Assembly: GCA_015222255.1 (NCBI GenBank)
Contig: JADFUX010000097.1
Span: 1-13,498, forward strand
DNA length: 13,498 nt
Direction: 5' to 3'
Source of the DNA: Chloroflexota bacterium
GTDB lineage: Bacteria; Chloroflexota; Dehalococcoidia; GIF9; AB-539-J10
Shown: one piece after another, positions 13,320 to 13,498 of the stretch
Position numbering within the stretch: position 1 is the first letter of the stretch
Layout: the number at the start of each line of letters is the position of its first letter
Made by a program: the position numbers and the translations under genes
The notes under the pieces: model-generated
The model's input: the letters and a program-made list of their open reading frames with translations, nothing else
What the model was told of the DNA's origin: nothing
Databases searched by the model: none

Positions 13320-13498
13320 ATGTCCAGGCCAGTGAAATTGCGCTATGTTGCTCAGTTGCCGAGCACAAGTCTCTTCAGGCCGATAGGGGTTCCCGTAGCT
13401 GGTCTGCGAGAGATTCGCCTTTCGCTGGAGGAGACCGAAGCCATTCGCCTTAAGGATTTGGAGGGATTAGAGCAGGAAGAATGTGCTCAGAGGATGCA
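13320..13498 (+). CDS. DUF134-type predicted DNA-binding protein, N-terminal part
   Basis: The gene starts at ATG 13320 with AGAGGTGA 6 to 7 bases upstream and is cut by the right edge after 59 codons. It reads MSRPVKLRYVAQLP, then FRPIGVPVAGLREIRLSLEE and EAIRLKDLEGLEQEECAQRM. This matches the pattern I know for DUF134 proteins: an RPxKxR start, 'F-P-G-P---L-E--L---E-EA-RL-D-EGL-QEE-A--M', followed by a sigma-like helix-turn-helix that would lie just past the edge. Such proteins are small predicted transcription regulators, often near nitrogenase-accessory (Mrp/NifX-like) genes. Here the usual start MPRPRK has become MSRPVK. Its targets are unknown. Confidence 0.88.
   Translation, partial: MSRPVKLRYVAQLPSTSLFRPIGVPVAGLREIRLSLEETEAIRLKDLEGLEQEECAQRM

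Overview
The window looks like a chromosomal segment of a Chloroflexota bacterium, probably from class Dehalococcoidia. I infer this from protein character and from the gene order clpC, biotin carrier, radA, ispD-ispF, cysE, cysS, which I recall as similar to Dehalococcoides-type genomes. No marker gene in the window proves it. Base composition is moderate, starts are a mix of ATG, GTG and TTG, and no classical hairpin-plus-U-tract terminator is visible anywhere.

Left part (about 1-2990), loosely packed and partly decayed: the C-terminal end of an unidentified protein enters from the left edge. It is followed by a possible small zinc-finger ORF with a CTG start and a clear 47-residue zinc-ribbon gene of DUF5679 type. 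A minus-strand 394-residue protein with a PD-(D/E)xK-like nuclease core comes next. It lies just downstream of a complete tRNA-Ala(UGC) gene on the same strand, which has its own extended -10 promoter. From 2190 to 2990 I see no intact gene, but a lipoprotein signal peptide interrupted by a stop, followed by open stretches in shifted frames, looks like a dying gene.

Middle part (2991-5479): a metallo-beta-lactamase-fold hydrolase (+) runs tail to tail, with 3 bases between them, into a YggS-type PLP-binding protein (-). A short J-domain protein with a single C-terminal substrate-binding domain follows on the plus strand. About 350 bases without a recognisable gene then lead to a near-consensus promoter (TTGACT-17-TATAAT).

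Right part (5480-12909), a compact plus-strand block: ClpC unfoldase, a stand-alone biotinyl carrier protein, RadA, a fused IspD-IspF enzyme, serine O-acetyltransferase CysE and cysteinyl-tRNA synthetase CysS. The last four genes overlap by 4, 13 and 14 bases, so they are very likely one transcript. The block combines proteolysis and DNA repair with MEP-pathway isoprenoid synthesis and with cysteine supply plus cysteine charging.

Right edge: a small hypothetical minus-strand gene converges on cysS with a 3-base gap. A divergent promoter region then leads to the start of a DUF134-type DNA-binding protein cut by the window edge. I do not see a convincing new multi-gene system. The best leads are the nuclease-like protein beside tRNA-Ala, the IspDF fusion that keeps an internal start site, and a nested inverted repeat in front of the biotin carrier gene.
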